From contig NZ_JAFUAG010000045.1 of assembly GCF_017464355.1 (NCBI RefSeq), forward strand, positions 124,001 through 188,000: a stretch of DNA of 64,000 nt, written 5' to 3'. A program made the position numbers and the translations under genes. The stretch is from Ruminococcus sp. GTDB taxonomy: Bacteria; Bacillota; Clostridia; Oscillospirales; Ruminococcaceae. The notes under the pieces are model-generated. The model saw nothing but the letters and a program-made list of their open reading frames with translations. It ran no database searches and was not told the DNA's origin. Positions 15,586-27,000 of this stretch are shown here, one piece after another (position 1 is the stretch's first letter; each line of letters begins with the position of its first letter).

Positions 15586-16501
15586 CAGTTTCGTGTTCAC
15601 CGCCGCAGCTGAAAACGCAGGCGAAAGGATAGACAAGCTGCTGTCAGTGCAGCTGCCCGATATGTCCCGTTCGGCTATACAAAAGCTGATCGAGGACGGC
15701 AGCGTTCTGGTGGGCGGAAAAAGCGTGGGCAAAAACTATAAGCTCAGAAACGGCGATGAGGTGGAGGTTACTATCCCGGAGCCCAAAGAACTTAAGGTCG
15801 AGCCCCAGGATATCCCCATTGAGATAGTTTACGAGGACGACTCTCTGCTGGTGGTAAATAAACCCAAGGGCATGGTCGTTCACCCCGCCGCAGGCAACCC
15901 CGACGGCACTCTGGTAAACGCACTGCTTTACCACTGCAAGGGGAGGCTATCTTCTATAAACGGTGTTATCCGCCCGGGGATAGTACATAGGATAGATAAA
16001 TTAACCAGCGGCCTGCTCATGGTCGCTAAAACGGACAAGGCTCATAACTGCCTTGCCGCACAGATAAAGGAGCACAGCTTTACAAGAGAATACAATGCTG
16101 TCTGCTCTGGAAGGTTCAAAGACTTGACAGGTACTGTCAATGAACCTATAGGACGCAGCAAGTTCGACCGCAAGAAAATGTGCGTCACCTACCGGAACAG
16201 CAAGGAAGCTGTCACCCACTATGAGGTGCTGGAGGAGCTGGGGCAGTATTCGCTGGTAAAGTTCAGGCTCGAAACAGGCAGGACTCACCAGATAAGGGTG
16301 CATTCAGCCTTCATCGGCCACCCCGTACTGGGGGACGATGTCTACGGCAAGCCCTACAAGGGTATCGAGGGTCAGTGCCTGCACGCAAAAAAGCTGGGGT
16401 TCGTTCACCCCGAAACGGGCTGTTATTTGGAGTTTGACTCCGAGCTTCCCGAATATTTTGCAAAGATACTTGATAAGTTAAGGAAAGGAAAACATTTTTA
16501 A
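15578..16501 (+). CDS. rluD: RluD-type 23S rRNA pseudouridine synthase
   Basis: The 307-residue enzyme isomerises uridine to pseudouridine in large-subunit rRNA. It has an N-terminal S4 domain (about 13-75), then the catalytic domain with HRIDKLTSGLLMVAKT holding the catalytic Asp, and RTHQIRVHSAFIGHPVLGD. An upstream in-frame start at 15554 exists, but GGAG in front of ATG 15578 and the conserved opening DSFVFTAAAENAGERID support 15578. It overlaps lspA and its stop TAA shares a base with the next ATG (TAATG). RluD, RluC and RluA specificities cannot be separated by eye. Confidence 0.92.
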   Translation: MTDSFVFTAAAENAGERIDKLLSVQLPDMSRSAIQKLIEDGSVLVGGKSVGKNYKLRNGDEVEVTIPEPKELKVEPQDIPIEIVYEDDSLLVVNKPKGMVVHPAAGNPDGTLVNALLYHCKGRLSSINGVIRPGIVHRIDKLTSGLLMVAKTDKAHNCLAAQIKEHSFTREYNAVCSGRFKDLTGTVNEPIGRSKFDRKKMCVTYRNSKEAVTHYEVLEELGQYSLVKFRLETGRTHQIRVHSAFIGHPVLGDDVYGKPYKGIEGQCLHAKKLGFVHPETGCYLEFDSELPEYFAKILDKLRKGKHF

Positions 16502-17319
16502 TGTTTGAAGATATAAGCAAAGTCCTGCTGATAACGGATATGGACGGCACATTCCTGCCGTCAAGTAAAATTCCCGGACAGCGCAGCATCGAGGCAATAA
16601 AGAAGTTCCAGGCCGGGGGCGGGAAGTTTTCTATTGCTACAGGCCGTGCTATCCAGGCGGCTCAGCAGTATTTTGACTCATTTTCGGTCAATTGCCCGAT
16701 CATAATGAGCAACGGCGGAATGGTCTATGACCTTGCGGAACGCAGGCAGATATACGATGTCTATGTGCCTGGATCAACAAGGCAGATAGTTTCCGAGATA
16801 CTCAGGGACAACCCTGATGTAGGCTGTGAAGTTCTTACACTTGACACTGTCTACGTACCGCAGATGTCCCCGCTGGAGGCTAAGCACAATGTCATCTGCA
16901 AGGTGGACCCTGTGCTTTGTACGGTAGATGAGATACCCGATAACTGGTATAAAGTCCTGTTCGCCATTGAACCCGAGAAAATGGAAAGGCTCATGGATTA
17001 TGTGGCTTCAAAGGGCTGGACGGGTGTTGATTTTGTAAGGTCTGCCAATGAGTATTATGAGATACTCCCGCAGAACATCTCCAAGGGCTCAGCCCTGGAA
17101 AAGATGCGCTCGCTGTGCGGCATGGAGGACTACACCTTTGTAGCCATGGGCGATTACAACAACGATATAGAAATGCTTGAAGCTGCCGACCTGGCAGTAT
17201 GTCCCTCAAATGCAGTAGATGAAGTCAAGGCAGTCTGTGACCTGGTGCTTGAACAGTCCTGCGAGGAAGACGCTGTCGCTGCGGCACTTGAGTATATATA
17301 CGGACAGCTAGACGGCTGA
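16501..17319 (+). CDS. Cof-type HAD hydrolase
   Basis: The 272-residue protein is a HAD phosphatase of the Cof/class IIB type. Motif I is LITDMDGTFLP (nucleophile Asp near 13), motif II is SIATGR, and motifs III/IV are the conserved Lys in NISKGSALEKM and the acidic pair in AMGDYNNDIEML. The large cap between motifs II and III fits Cof phosphatases, which act on sugar phosphates or similar small molecules; the substrate is not predictable. It is the last gene of the hfq-to-rluD run and its start overlaps the rluD stop. Confidence 0.9.
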   Translation: MFEDISKVLLITDMDGTFLPSSKIPGQRSIEAIKKFQAGGGKFSIATGRAIQAAQQYFDSFSVNCPIIMSNGGMVYDLAERRQIYDVYVPGSTRQIVSEILRDNPDVGCEVLTLDTVYVPQMSPLEAKHNVICKVDPVLCTVDEIPDNWYKVLFAIEPEKMERLMDYVASKGWTGVDFVRSANEYYEILPQNISKGSALEKMRSLCGMEDYTFVAMGDYNNDIEMLEAADLAVCPSNAVDEVKAVCDLVLEQSCEEDAVAAALEYIYGQLDG

Positions 17320-17349
17320 TATCTGTTATCGTGTCAGGAGGGAACTTCC

Positions 17350-17415
17350 ATGTGTGCCGGACAGTTCCTGAATGATACCCGACAGGCGACCCGTTTTGTC
17401 CGCAAATCAATTTGA
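17350..17415 (+). CDS. Possible 21-residue small ORF upstream of transketolase
   Basis: ATG 17350 follows a strong AGGAGGG at optimal spacing and opens 21 codons (MCAGQFLNDTRQATRFVRKSI) to TGA at 17413-17415, 18 bases before the transketolase start. No family is recognised. It may be a leader peptide coupling translation to the next gene, or chance. Confidence 0.35.
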   Translation: MCAGQFLNDTRQATRFVRKSI

Positions 17416-17433
17416 CAATCTGGAGGTTTTTGT

Positions 17434-18273
17434 ATGGACGCTACACTGAAAAAACAGCTTGAGATAACTGCCACCAAGGTTCGTCTCGGCATAATCGAGG
17501 GCGTTTTCAACGCCAAGTCCGGTCATCCCGGCGGCTCCCTTTCGATAGCCGATGTGTTGACCTATCTTTACTTTGCAAAAATGAACGTATATCCCGACAA
17601 GCCCGATGAGGCCAGCAGAGACAGATTTGTTCTCTCCAAGGGTCATACCGCGCCTGCTCTTTATTCAACTCTTGCTCAGAAGGGCTTCTTCCCCGAAGAA
17701 GAGCTCAAGAGCCTCAGACACATAGGTGCCCTCCTGCAGGGTCATCCCTGCATCCATATCCCGGGTGTTGATATGTCCTCCGGTTCTCTGGGACAGGGCG
17801 TGTCTGTTGCCGCAGGTATGGCACTTTCTGCCAAGTATCAGGGCGAGACCTACAAGGTATACACCATTCTTGGTGACGGCGAGATACAGGAAGGCCAGGT
17901 ATGGGAAGCTTCCATGTTCTCCGCTCACTACAAGCTTGACAATCTGGTAATGATCGTTGATAATAACGGCCTCCAGATCGACGGCAAGATCAGCGATGTA
18001 ATGTCCCCCTATCCCATAGTTGATAAGTTCAAGGCATTCGGCCTGCACGTTGTTGAGGCTGACGCTCATGACTTTGATTCTCTGGAAAAGGCATTCGATG
18101 AGGCTGAGTCTGTCTGCGGACAGCCCACCGTTATCGTAATGAAGTCAACAAAGGGCAAGGGCGTTTCCTTCATGGAGGATAACGTTTCCTGGCACGGCAC
18201 AGCACCCAATGCCGAGCAGTATGCTCAGGCTGTTGAGGAGCTGACCGCACATCTGAAAGAACTGGAGGGCTGA
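17434..18273 (+). CDS. Transketolase, N-terminal (thiamine diphosphate) subunit
   Basis: This is the first half of a split transketolase, which moves two-carbon units between sugar phosphates in the non-oxidative pentose phosphate pathway. The TPP motif GDGEIQEGQVWEASMF...NNGLQIDG (two blocks, about 149-190) is clear, as are SGHPGGSLSIADVL and KGHTAPALY. Length 279 residues matches split N-subunits. TGGAGG precedes ATG 17434. The partner subunit follows after three bases. Split enzymes of this type are common in clostridia and archaea. Confidence 0.94.
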   Translation: MDATLKKQLEITATKVRLGIIEGVFNAKSGHPGGSLSIADVLTYLYFAKMNVYPDKPDEASRDRFVLSKGHTAPALYSTLAQKGFFPEEELKSLRHIGALLQGHPCIHIPGVDMSSGSLGQGVSVAAGMALSAKYQGETYKVYTILGDGEIQEGQVWEASMFSAHYKLDNLVMIVDNNGLQIDGKISDVMSPYPIVDKFKAFGLHVVEADAHDFDSLEKAFDEAESVCGQPTVIVMKSTKGKGVSFMEDNVSWHGTAPNAEQYAQAVEELTAHLKELEG

Positions 18274-18276
18274 GTC

Positions 18277-19224
18277 ATGGCTGATGTAAAGAAGATAGCA
18301 ACTAGAGAAAGCTACGGCAACGCACTGGCGGAGCTGGGCGACAAGTACGATAAGCTGGTAGTTCTTGATGCCGACCTGGCAGCTGCTACCAAGACAGGTA
18401 TTTTCAAGAAGAAGTTCCCTGACAGACACTTTGACTGCGGTATCGCTGAGGCAAATATGATGAGCGTGGCTGCAGGTATGGCGGCAACAGGACTTATTCC
18501 TTTTGCTTCCACCTTTGCAATGTTCGCAGCAGGCAGAGCTTTCGAGCAGGTGAGAAATTCCATCGGCTATCCCCACCTGAACGTGAAGATAGGCGCAACT
18601 CACGCAGGTATCTCTGTTGGTGAGGACGGCGCTACCCACCAGTGCAACGAGGATATTGCACTGATGAGAACTATCCCCGGCATGACAGTTATCAACCCCG
18701 CTGACGATGTTGAGGCTAAGGCTGCCGTTGAGGCTGCTATCAACTATCAGGGTCCTGTTTATATGCGCTTCGGCAGACTGGCAGTGCCTGTATTCAATGA
18801 CGCTGCTACCTACAAGTTCGAGCTGGGCAAGGGCGTTCAGCTGAGAGATGGTAAGGATATCGCCATTTTCGCTACAGGCCTTATGGTCAACGAGGCTATC
18901 GAGGCTGCCAAGACTCTGGCTAATGAGGGTATCGATGCTGCTGTTATCAATATCCACACTATCAAGCCTATCGATGAAGACATCATCGTGAAGAATGCTG
19001 CCAACACAGGTCTTGTTATGACAGTTGAGGAGCACAGCATAATCGGCGGTCTGGGTTCTGCTGTAGCAGATGTACTGTCTGCTAAGTGCCCCACCAAGCA
19101 GGTAAGGATCGGCGTGAACGACGAGTTCGGCCATTCAGGTCCCGCTGTTGATCTGCTCAAGCAGTTCGGTCTCTGCGCTGACAACATCGTTGCCAAGGCA
19201 AGAGAAGCTGTCAAGGCTAAGTAA
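18277..19224 (+). CDS. Transketolase, C-terminal subunit
   Basis: The 315-residue partner carries the pyrimidine-binding domain (about 5-170) with FDCGIAEANMMSVAAGMA, whose Glu activates TPP, and the transketolase C-domain (about 185-305) with TVEEHSIIGGLGSAVADVL. It is the Firmicute split form of transketolase; 1-deoxyxylulose-5-phosphate synthase would be a single longer chain. A strong terminator follows, closing the two-gene operon. Confidence 0.94.
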   Translation: MADVKKIATRESYGNALAELGDKYDKLVVLDADLAAATKTGIFKKKFPDRHFDCGIAEANMMSVAAGMAATGLIPFASTFAMFAAGRAFEQVRNSIGYPHLNVKIGATHAGISVGEDGATHQCNEDIALMRTIPGMTVINPADDVEAKAAVEAAINYQGPVYMRFGRLAVPVFNDAATYKFELGKGVQLRDGKDIAIFATGLMVNEAIEAAKTLANEGIDAAVINIHTIKPIDEDIIVKNAANTGLVMTVEEHSIIGGLGSAVADVLSAKCPTKQVRIGVNDEFGHSGPAVDLLKQFGLCADNIVAKAREAVKAK

Positions 19225-19242
19225 TTTTTCAAAACTGCTATC

Positions 19243-19278
19243 ATTCCCCGTAGCTTTTATAGCTTCGGGGAATTTTTT
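19243..19278 (+). terminator. Terminator after the transketolase genes
   Basis: Stem ATTCCCCG / CGGGGAAT around a 15-base loop that itself contains TAGCT/AGCT-like pairing, followed by TTTTT. Confidence 0.85.
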
Positions 19279-19340
19279 GCCTTTTCCCAGCCATTCACAC
19301 CTCAGCCCGACAATGAGTAGTATAAAAGGGAGGTGGTAAA

Positions 19341-19986
19341 ATGAGCCGCAGACATACATCGAAAAAGTGCAAGCTTTCATATATCCTTCTTATTATCATT
19401 ATCCTGATGATAGCTGCTGCCGCCGCTGCAGCCTGTGAGATAGGCGAACATCTGGCGGAGATAGCCGAATATCGGGGCAGGGCAGCGGCCACCGAGATAG
19501 TCACCGCTGCCGTTGACCGCACAATGTCCCGCTGCAAAGATGAGAAACTATATCAGCTTGTCTGCGATGAAAAGGGCAGGGTGCTTTCAGCAGAGCTTAA
19601 CGCTGCTTCCGCCAACAGACTGAAAAATATCCTCACCGAGGAGATCGAGCATGGTCTTGAAAAGCTGGGCGAAGAGGGCATAGCCATTCCCGTGGGCACC
19701 TTACTGGGCATACCTGTCTTCACGGGAAAAGGTGCCGCCTTTGAACTCGGGGTTCAGCAGCTGGGTGCTGTTACAGCCCGGCTTTCCTCCGACCTGCAGA
19801 GCGCAGGCATAAACCAGACCCGCCTGACGGTAAATGTCACAGTCACCGTAAGCATCAGGGCTATCCTCCCTGACGGCCATAACGATATCACCGTCACCGA
19901 AGAGCATATCATCAGCGATAATATGATCGTAGGGGAGGTGCCCCATACTTACCTTGCAGAACATACTTGTATTCCGCAGGAAGATG

Positions 19987-19994
<8 letters not shown>
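19341..19994 (+). CDS. yunB: YunB-like sporulation protein
   Basis: The 217-residue protein has a basic N-terminus and one transmembrane segment (about 13-33), then a domain similar to YunB: RGRAAATEIVTAAVDRTM, PVGTLLGIPVFTGKGA and the beta-rich C-terminal part QTRLTVNVTVTVSIRAILP. YunB is a mother-cell sporulation protein of B. subtilis with an unknown mechanism. Many cellulolytic ruminococci are not known to form spores, so its presence is notable. GGGAGGTGG precedes ATG 19341. A terminator separates it from transketolase, and the ligA promoter lies across its end. Confidence 0.8.
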
Positions 19995-22007
<2,013 letters not shown>

Positions 22008-22019
22008 AAGCATAAACAA

Positions 22020-22057
22020 AGACCCGAAGCCGTAAAAGATTTCGGGTCTGATTTTTT
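22020..22057. terminator. Terminator between ligA and the DUF815 gene
   Basis: Stem AGACCCGAA / TTCGGGTCT followed by TGATTTTTT on the plus strand. The minus side reads into TTTGTTTATGC, so it may also serve the minus-strand operon. Confidence 0.8.
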
Positions 22058-22060
22058 GTA

Positions 22061-23254
22061 CTATTCTTCCGTCCCCTTGATATACTCAACAAACTGCTTT
22101 GCCACTCTTGGAGAACGTCCGCCCTTGCCCAAGGCAAACTGCTCTGCCTTCATCTCCAGTTCTTCACGGTCGGTCTTGAGTTCGTACTGGTCAGCCAGCT
22201 TGTTGACCAGATCAAGATACAGCTTCTTGTCAGGTTTCTGGAAAGTGATTGTCAGCCCGAAACGGTCGGAAAGTGACAGCAGTTCCTGCATGGTGTCCTT
22301 GAAATGTATCTCATCGCCTTTGCGTGCCGAGAATGTTTCCCTCACCAGATGACGGCGGTTCGATGTGGCATAGATGACCAGGTTTGAAGCCGTTGAAGCC
22401 ACGCTGCCCTCCAGTATGGCTTTCAGCGCAGCATAATCATTGTCGTCCTCGGTAAATGACAGGTCATCAATGAAGATAATGAATTTAAGGGGATTTCTGC
22501 TTATGCTCTCAACAATGTTGGGTATCTCGTGGAGCTGTTTCTTCTTAAGCTCAATGAGCCTGAGACCCTCGCAGGCAAACTCATTGGCAATGGCCTTTAC
22601 GGTGGAAGACTTGCCCGTGCCGCAGTCGCCGTAAAGAAGTACATTGTTGGCAGGCTTGCCCGCCAGCAGAGCCTTGGTGTTGGCTATTACCATGCTGCGC
22701 TCCTCCTCATAATTGTGCAGCTGCGAGAGCCTTATGGGGTCTGGGTATTCTACGGGGGTCAGCACACCCTCCTTGATGATGAAGATGTTGAACTTCGAGT
22801 AAATTCCGTAGCCTATCTTGTCTATAGCATGGACTCTGTCTGCATATATCTTCGAGAAGTCCCTGGGGCTTATCCTGTACTCAGGCAGAAAACCGTCATA
22901 GTTTATCCTCCCCGTGAACTCACTGCTGGGTATGGTGCCAAGCTCCTCCAGAAAAGCCAGCTCGTTGGCAAGGCAGTTTTCGAGCATAGTGCCAATTTCC
23001 TTGCCCTCGCCCTTTCTCAGCAGGAAAAGGTTCTCGTCCTCCAGCATTATTTTTACCATATACTCCGTCAAGTCCTCGCCGTATTTGTAAAGCTCAGCGC
23101 ACATATCGCTGTAGCAGTCAATGGCAGTTTCCGTGTCCTGCTCCTCAATGTTTATCATGGTATGTATCATGTTGAAGATGACCTTGTCGTCCCATATCTT
23201 TTTAAATATCACAAGGCTCCGTATCTGCAGTAATATCCGTTTGAAATCAGTCAT
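22061..23254 (-). CDS. DUF815-family AAA+ ATPase
   Basis: The 397-residue protein has a helical N-terminal region (about 1-165) and an AAA+ core typical of DUF815: Walker A GDCGTGKSS (about 208-216), Walker B KFIIFIDDLSF, sensor/Arg region ATSNRRHLVRE and a long C-terminal helix bundle. The biochemical role of DUF815 is unknown; the family is widespread as stand-alone ATPases. A longer frame to 23284 exists, but GGAGGAG lies just in front of ATG 23254. It is the last gene of a three-gene minus operon with two small uncharacterised proteins. Confidence 0.88.
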   Translation of the reverse strand: MTDFKRILLQIRSLVIFKKIWDDKVIFNMIHTMINIEEQDTETAIDCYSDMCAELYKYGEDLTEYMVKIMLEDENLFLLRKGEGKEIGTMLENCLANELAFLEELGTIPSSEFTGRINYDGFLPEYRISPRDFSKIYADRVHAIDKIGYGIYSKFNIFIIKEGVLTPVEYPDPIRLSQLHNYEEERSMVIANTKALLAGKPANNVLLYGDCGTGKSSTVKAIANEFACEGLRLIELKKKQLHEIPNIVESISRNPLKFIIFIDDLSFTEDDNDYAALKAILEGSVASTASNLVIYATSNRRHLVRETFSARKGDEIHFKDTMQELLSLSDRFGLTITFQKPDKKLYLDLVNKLADQYELKTDREELEMKAEQFALGKGGRSPRVAKQFVEYIKGTEE

Positions 23255-23267
23255 TATTACTCCTCCG

Positions 23268-23627
23268 TTACCAGTATAGTCCATTTTTTATCCCTGTTAT
23301 CCTATATCCGTTCTTTTCAAGAAGTCCGTAGCCGTCTACCCGTAAAGTTTTTCGGCTGATGAAGCATCCCTCCCCGAGAAGTTCAAGCATCAGCACCGCA
23401 CCTGCGGGTCTGTCGGTCATGAAGCTTACTTCCTCACCGTCCTTGACCGCAGTTATCCTTTCGGGGAAGCTGTCTTCTCCGTCCTCAGCTTTACGTCCGA
23501 AGACCACATCTGTCCTCGCCGTTTTGTCCTCAGCAGGGGATAGCTTTATGATAATGCCCTCGGTGAATTCTATCAGGCAGACGTATTTATTCCCGCCGAC
23601 GGTAAGCCGCCGTATCTTCTTTTTCAT
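23268..23627 (-). CDS. Uncharacterised 119-residue protein, middle gene of the DUF815 operon
   Basis: The start ATG 23627 overlaps the stop of the preceding gene as ATGA, which indicates translational coupling; an upstream ATG at 23639 is less likely. The protein is beta-rich with repeats of charged residues (KYVCLIEFTEGIIIKLSP, AVLMLELLGEGCFISRKTL) and no signal peptide or membrane segment. I recognise no family. It ends 13 bases before the DUF815 ATPase, so a linked function is plausible. Confidence 0.65.
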   Translation of the reverse strand: MKKKIRRLTVGGNKYVCLIEFTEGIIIKLSPAEDKTARTDVVFGRKAEDGEDSFPERITAVKDGEEVSFMTDRPAGAVLMLELLGEGCFISRKTLRVDGYGLLEKNGYRITGIKNGLYW

Positions 23628-23908
23628 AGAAAAGTCCACTTTCCGCCGACATTTTCCCGCTGCGCCGAATGCCCGCAGCCCAGCCCCGCCAGCTTGCCCA
23701 GAGTATTGTCAGATCTGTAGATCTCACCCAGCGACACCAGCCTTGCTTCCTCCTCACAATGCCGTCTTCCGCAGAGAAACTGCCGACAGCCGTCATCATC
23801 GTGAGAAACATAAAGCACGGGCGCACCCTCTTCTGTTACATGACAGCAGGTAAAAACTGCCATATCAGGGGGCTCTGTAAATGGAAAACTGTTTTTCACC
23901 CTTCTCAC
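23624..23908 (-). CDS. Uncharacterised small protein, first gene of the DUF815 operon
   Basis: The frame opens with GTG 23908 or GTG 23899, both close behind GAGG; the promoter predicts transcription from about 23921, so the leader is very short. The core VLYVSHDDDGCRQFLCG and the next stretch EARLVSLGEIYRSDNTLGKL look like a conserved small domain that I cannot name with confidence. It contains six cysteines (CC, C, C, C, C) but no regular zinc motif. It overlaps the next gene by four bases. Confidence 0.6.
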   Translation of the reverse strand: MRRVKNSFPFTEPPDMAVFTCCHVTEEGAPVLYVSHDDDGCRQFLCGRRHCEEEARLVSLGEIYRSDNTLGKLAGLGCGHSAQRENVGGKWTFL

Positions 23909-23927
23909 CTCGCATAGATCCTATTAC

Positions 23928-23956
23928 ATTATATAACATTTTCACTTATAAGTCAA
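23928..23956 (-). promoter_or_regulatory. Promoter of the DUF815 operon
   Basis: On the minus strand TTGACT (23951-23956) and TATAAT (23928-23933) are separated by 17 bases. It lies back to back with the purL promoter, with the two -35 boxes only 18 bases apart. Confidence 0.8.
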
Positions 23957-23974
23957 TGTTTAATAATTAAGTCA

Positions 23975-24004
23975 TTGACAAGCACCCCCAAGATGTAGTA
24001 TAAT
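23975..24004 (+). promoter_or_regulatory. Promoter of purL
   Basis: TTGACA at 23975-23980 and TATAAT at 23999-24004 with an 18-base spacer. The leader to ATG 24069 is about 58 bases, too short for a purine riboswitch, and no such aptamer is seen. Confidence 0.75.
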
Positions 24005-24068
24005 ATAACATATATCGATACATTCTGTATCAGGGAAAAGTAAAATAATCTGTAAAGGAGCTGCTGAT

Positions 24069-27000
24069 ATGTCAGTATACAGAATTTATGTTGAAAAAAA
24101 GCCCGAGTTTGCAGTAGAAGCAAATTCTCTGCTGGGCGGCATCAAGTCTGCACTGGGTCTTGATAACCTCACGGGTCTGCGTGTCATCAACCGTTATGAC
24201 GCCGAGGGTCTGCCCCGCAAGGATTTTGAACTTGCTGTTCCCGTGGTGTTCTCTGAGCCCGCGGTAGACGTTACCTACGATCATCTCCCCGCTGTGGGTG
24301 AGGACGAACAGATATTCGCAGTTGAGTATCTCCCGGGTCAGTTTGACCAGAGAGCTGATTCATGCGCACAGTGTATCTCGCTGCTGACAGCAGGCAAGCG
24401 TCCCGTCATCAAGTCTGCCCGCATCTATATCGTCAGCGGCACCCTGACCGATGAGGAGCTTGACCAGATCAAGCACTACATGATAAACCCCGTTGAGTCC
24501 AGAGAGGCTTCTCTTGATGAGTTTGAAACTCTGGATATCAAGTATGATATCCCCACCACCGTTGATACTGTGGACGGTTTCATCTATTCCACCGAGGACG
24601 ACCTCAAGGCTATGCTGACAGAGCTGGGTCTTGCTATGGACCTGGACGATATCAAGTTCTGCCAGAAGTATTTCAAGGAGCAGGAGAACCGCAACCCCAC
24701 TATCACCGAGATCAGGATGATAGATACCTATTGGTCCGACCACTGCCGTCACACCACTTTCTCGACCATAGTTGACAACGTTTCTATCGAGCCTGATTAT
24801 ATAGCAGCGACCTTTACCGATTACATAAATGCCAGAAAAGACCTCTACGCAGGCAGAACTGACAAGCCCATCACCCTTATGGACCTTGCCTGCTTCGGCG
24901 CAAAGCAGCTGAAAAAGGCAGGCCTGCTCAAAGACCTGGACGAGAGCGAGGAGATAAATGCCTGCTCCGTCAAGATCAAGGTCGATGTTGACGGCGTTGA
25001 CGAAGACTGGCTGCTCATGTTCAAGAACGAAACTCATAACCACCCCACCGAGATCGAGCCCTTCGGCGGCGCAGCTACCTGCCTTGGCGGCGCTATCAGA
25101 GATCCTCTGTCGGGACGTTCCTATGTATATCAGGCAATGCGTGTAACAGGCGCAGGCAACCCCCTCGTTCCTGTTGAAGATACTATCGCAGGCAAGCTGC
25201 CCCAGAGAAAGCTGGTAGTCGGCGCGGCTAACGGCTATTCATCCTACGGCAACCAGATAGGTCTGGCAACAGGTCACGTCAATGAGATCTATCACCCGGG
25301 CTATGTTGCCAAGAGAATGGAGATCGGCGCTGTTATCGGTGCTGCTCCCGCTTCCAACGTTAGGCGTGAAAGACCTGCTCCCGAGGATATCGTTATCCTG
25401 CTGGGCGGCAAAACAGGCCGTGACGGCTGCGGCGGTGCAACAGGTTCCTCCAAGTCCCACACTCTCCACTCTCTGGAGACCTGCGGCGCTGAGGTGCAGA
25501 AGGGTAATGCTCCCGAGGAGAGAAAGCTCCAGAGATTGTTCAGAAATCCTGAAGTTACCTCAATGATAAAGCGCTGCAATGACTTCGGCGCAGGCGGTGT
25601 TTCCGTTGCTATCGGCGAACTGGCTGACGGCCTGCAGATAAACCTTGACCTCGTTACCAAGAAGTATGACGGTCTTGACGGCACCGAGCTGGCTATCTCC
25701 GAATCTCAGGAGAGAATGGCTGTAGTTATCGCCAAGGAAGATCTTGAAAAGTTCATGGCAGAAGCTTCCAAGGAAAACCTTGAGGCTACCATGGTAGCAA
25801 GAGTCACCGAGGAGCCCAGGCTGAGAATGAACTGGAACGGCAACACTATCGTTGACCTGTCCAGAGAGTTCCTCAATTCCAACGGCGCTGAAAAGCATAC
25901 CGATATCGAAGTTCCCACCCCCGTATTCGCACAGGACGACGGCGGTGCCGATACTGCTGACCGCTGGGAAGCTATGATATCCAACCTGAACATCTGCTCC
26001 CAGAAGGGTCTTGTAGAGCGTTTCGACTCTACTATCGGTGCAGGCACCGTGCTGATGCCCTACGGCGGCAAGTACCAGAACACACCTACCCAGGCAATGG
26101 CTGCCAAGCTGCCCGTTCTCGGCGGCGAGACCACCACTGCTTCTATAATGGGCTGGGGCTTCAACCCCTTCCTTTCCAGTGTCAGCCCCTACCACGGCGC
26201 TATGTCCGCTGTAGTTGAGTCTGTTTCCAAGGTCATCGCTACAGGCGGTACCTATGAGCATTGCTGGCTGACTTTCCAGGAATACTTTGAGAGAACACAG
26301 AATACTCCTTCACGCTGGGGCAAGCCTTTCTCCGCACTGCTGGGCGCATATAAGGCTCAGATAGAGCTGGGCTGCGGTTCCATAGGCGGCAAGGACTCCA
26401 TGTCTGGTACCTTTGAGAACATCGACGTTCCTCCAACACTGGTATCCTTCGCAGTTTCCACTGCCAAGACAGATAAGATCATCTCTCAGGAATTCAAGAA
26501 GGCTGGTTCAAAGGTAATACTTATCAAGCCCGATTACGATGTAAATAACCTGGTCGATTTCGACAGCCTGAAAAAGGTATTCGCCAAGGTCGAAAAGCTT
26601 ATCGCTGACGGTCAGGCACTGGCTTGCTGGTCTGTGGCTTACGGCGGTGTTTCCGAGGCTGTGGCCAAAATGGCATTCGGTAATAAGATAGGCTTCAAGT
26701 TCACCGATAAGGTAACTCCCGCAGAGCTTTTCCGTGCCTGCTACGGCAGCTTCGTTATCGAGCTGGCTGAGGGCGTCGAGACCGACGAGAGAGTTATAGG
26801 TGAAACTACCGAGGCTTATACTATCGAGAACGCTGATTACACCATTGACCTTGAAAAGCTCCAGAAGCTCTGGGAGGGCAAGCTTGAACCCGTATATCCC
26901 GTTCATGTGAAGGAGCCCGCTGAGAAACCAAACAAGTACAGCTTCAAGGCCGAGGAAAGAAAGGCTCCTGCTATCAAGGTGGCTAAGCCTAAGGTGCTTA

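Noticed and set aside
24005..24068. Purine riboswitch in the purL leader
   Set aside because: The leader is about 60 bases and contains no purine aptamer core.
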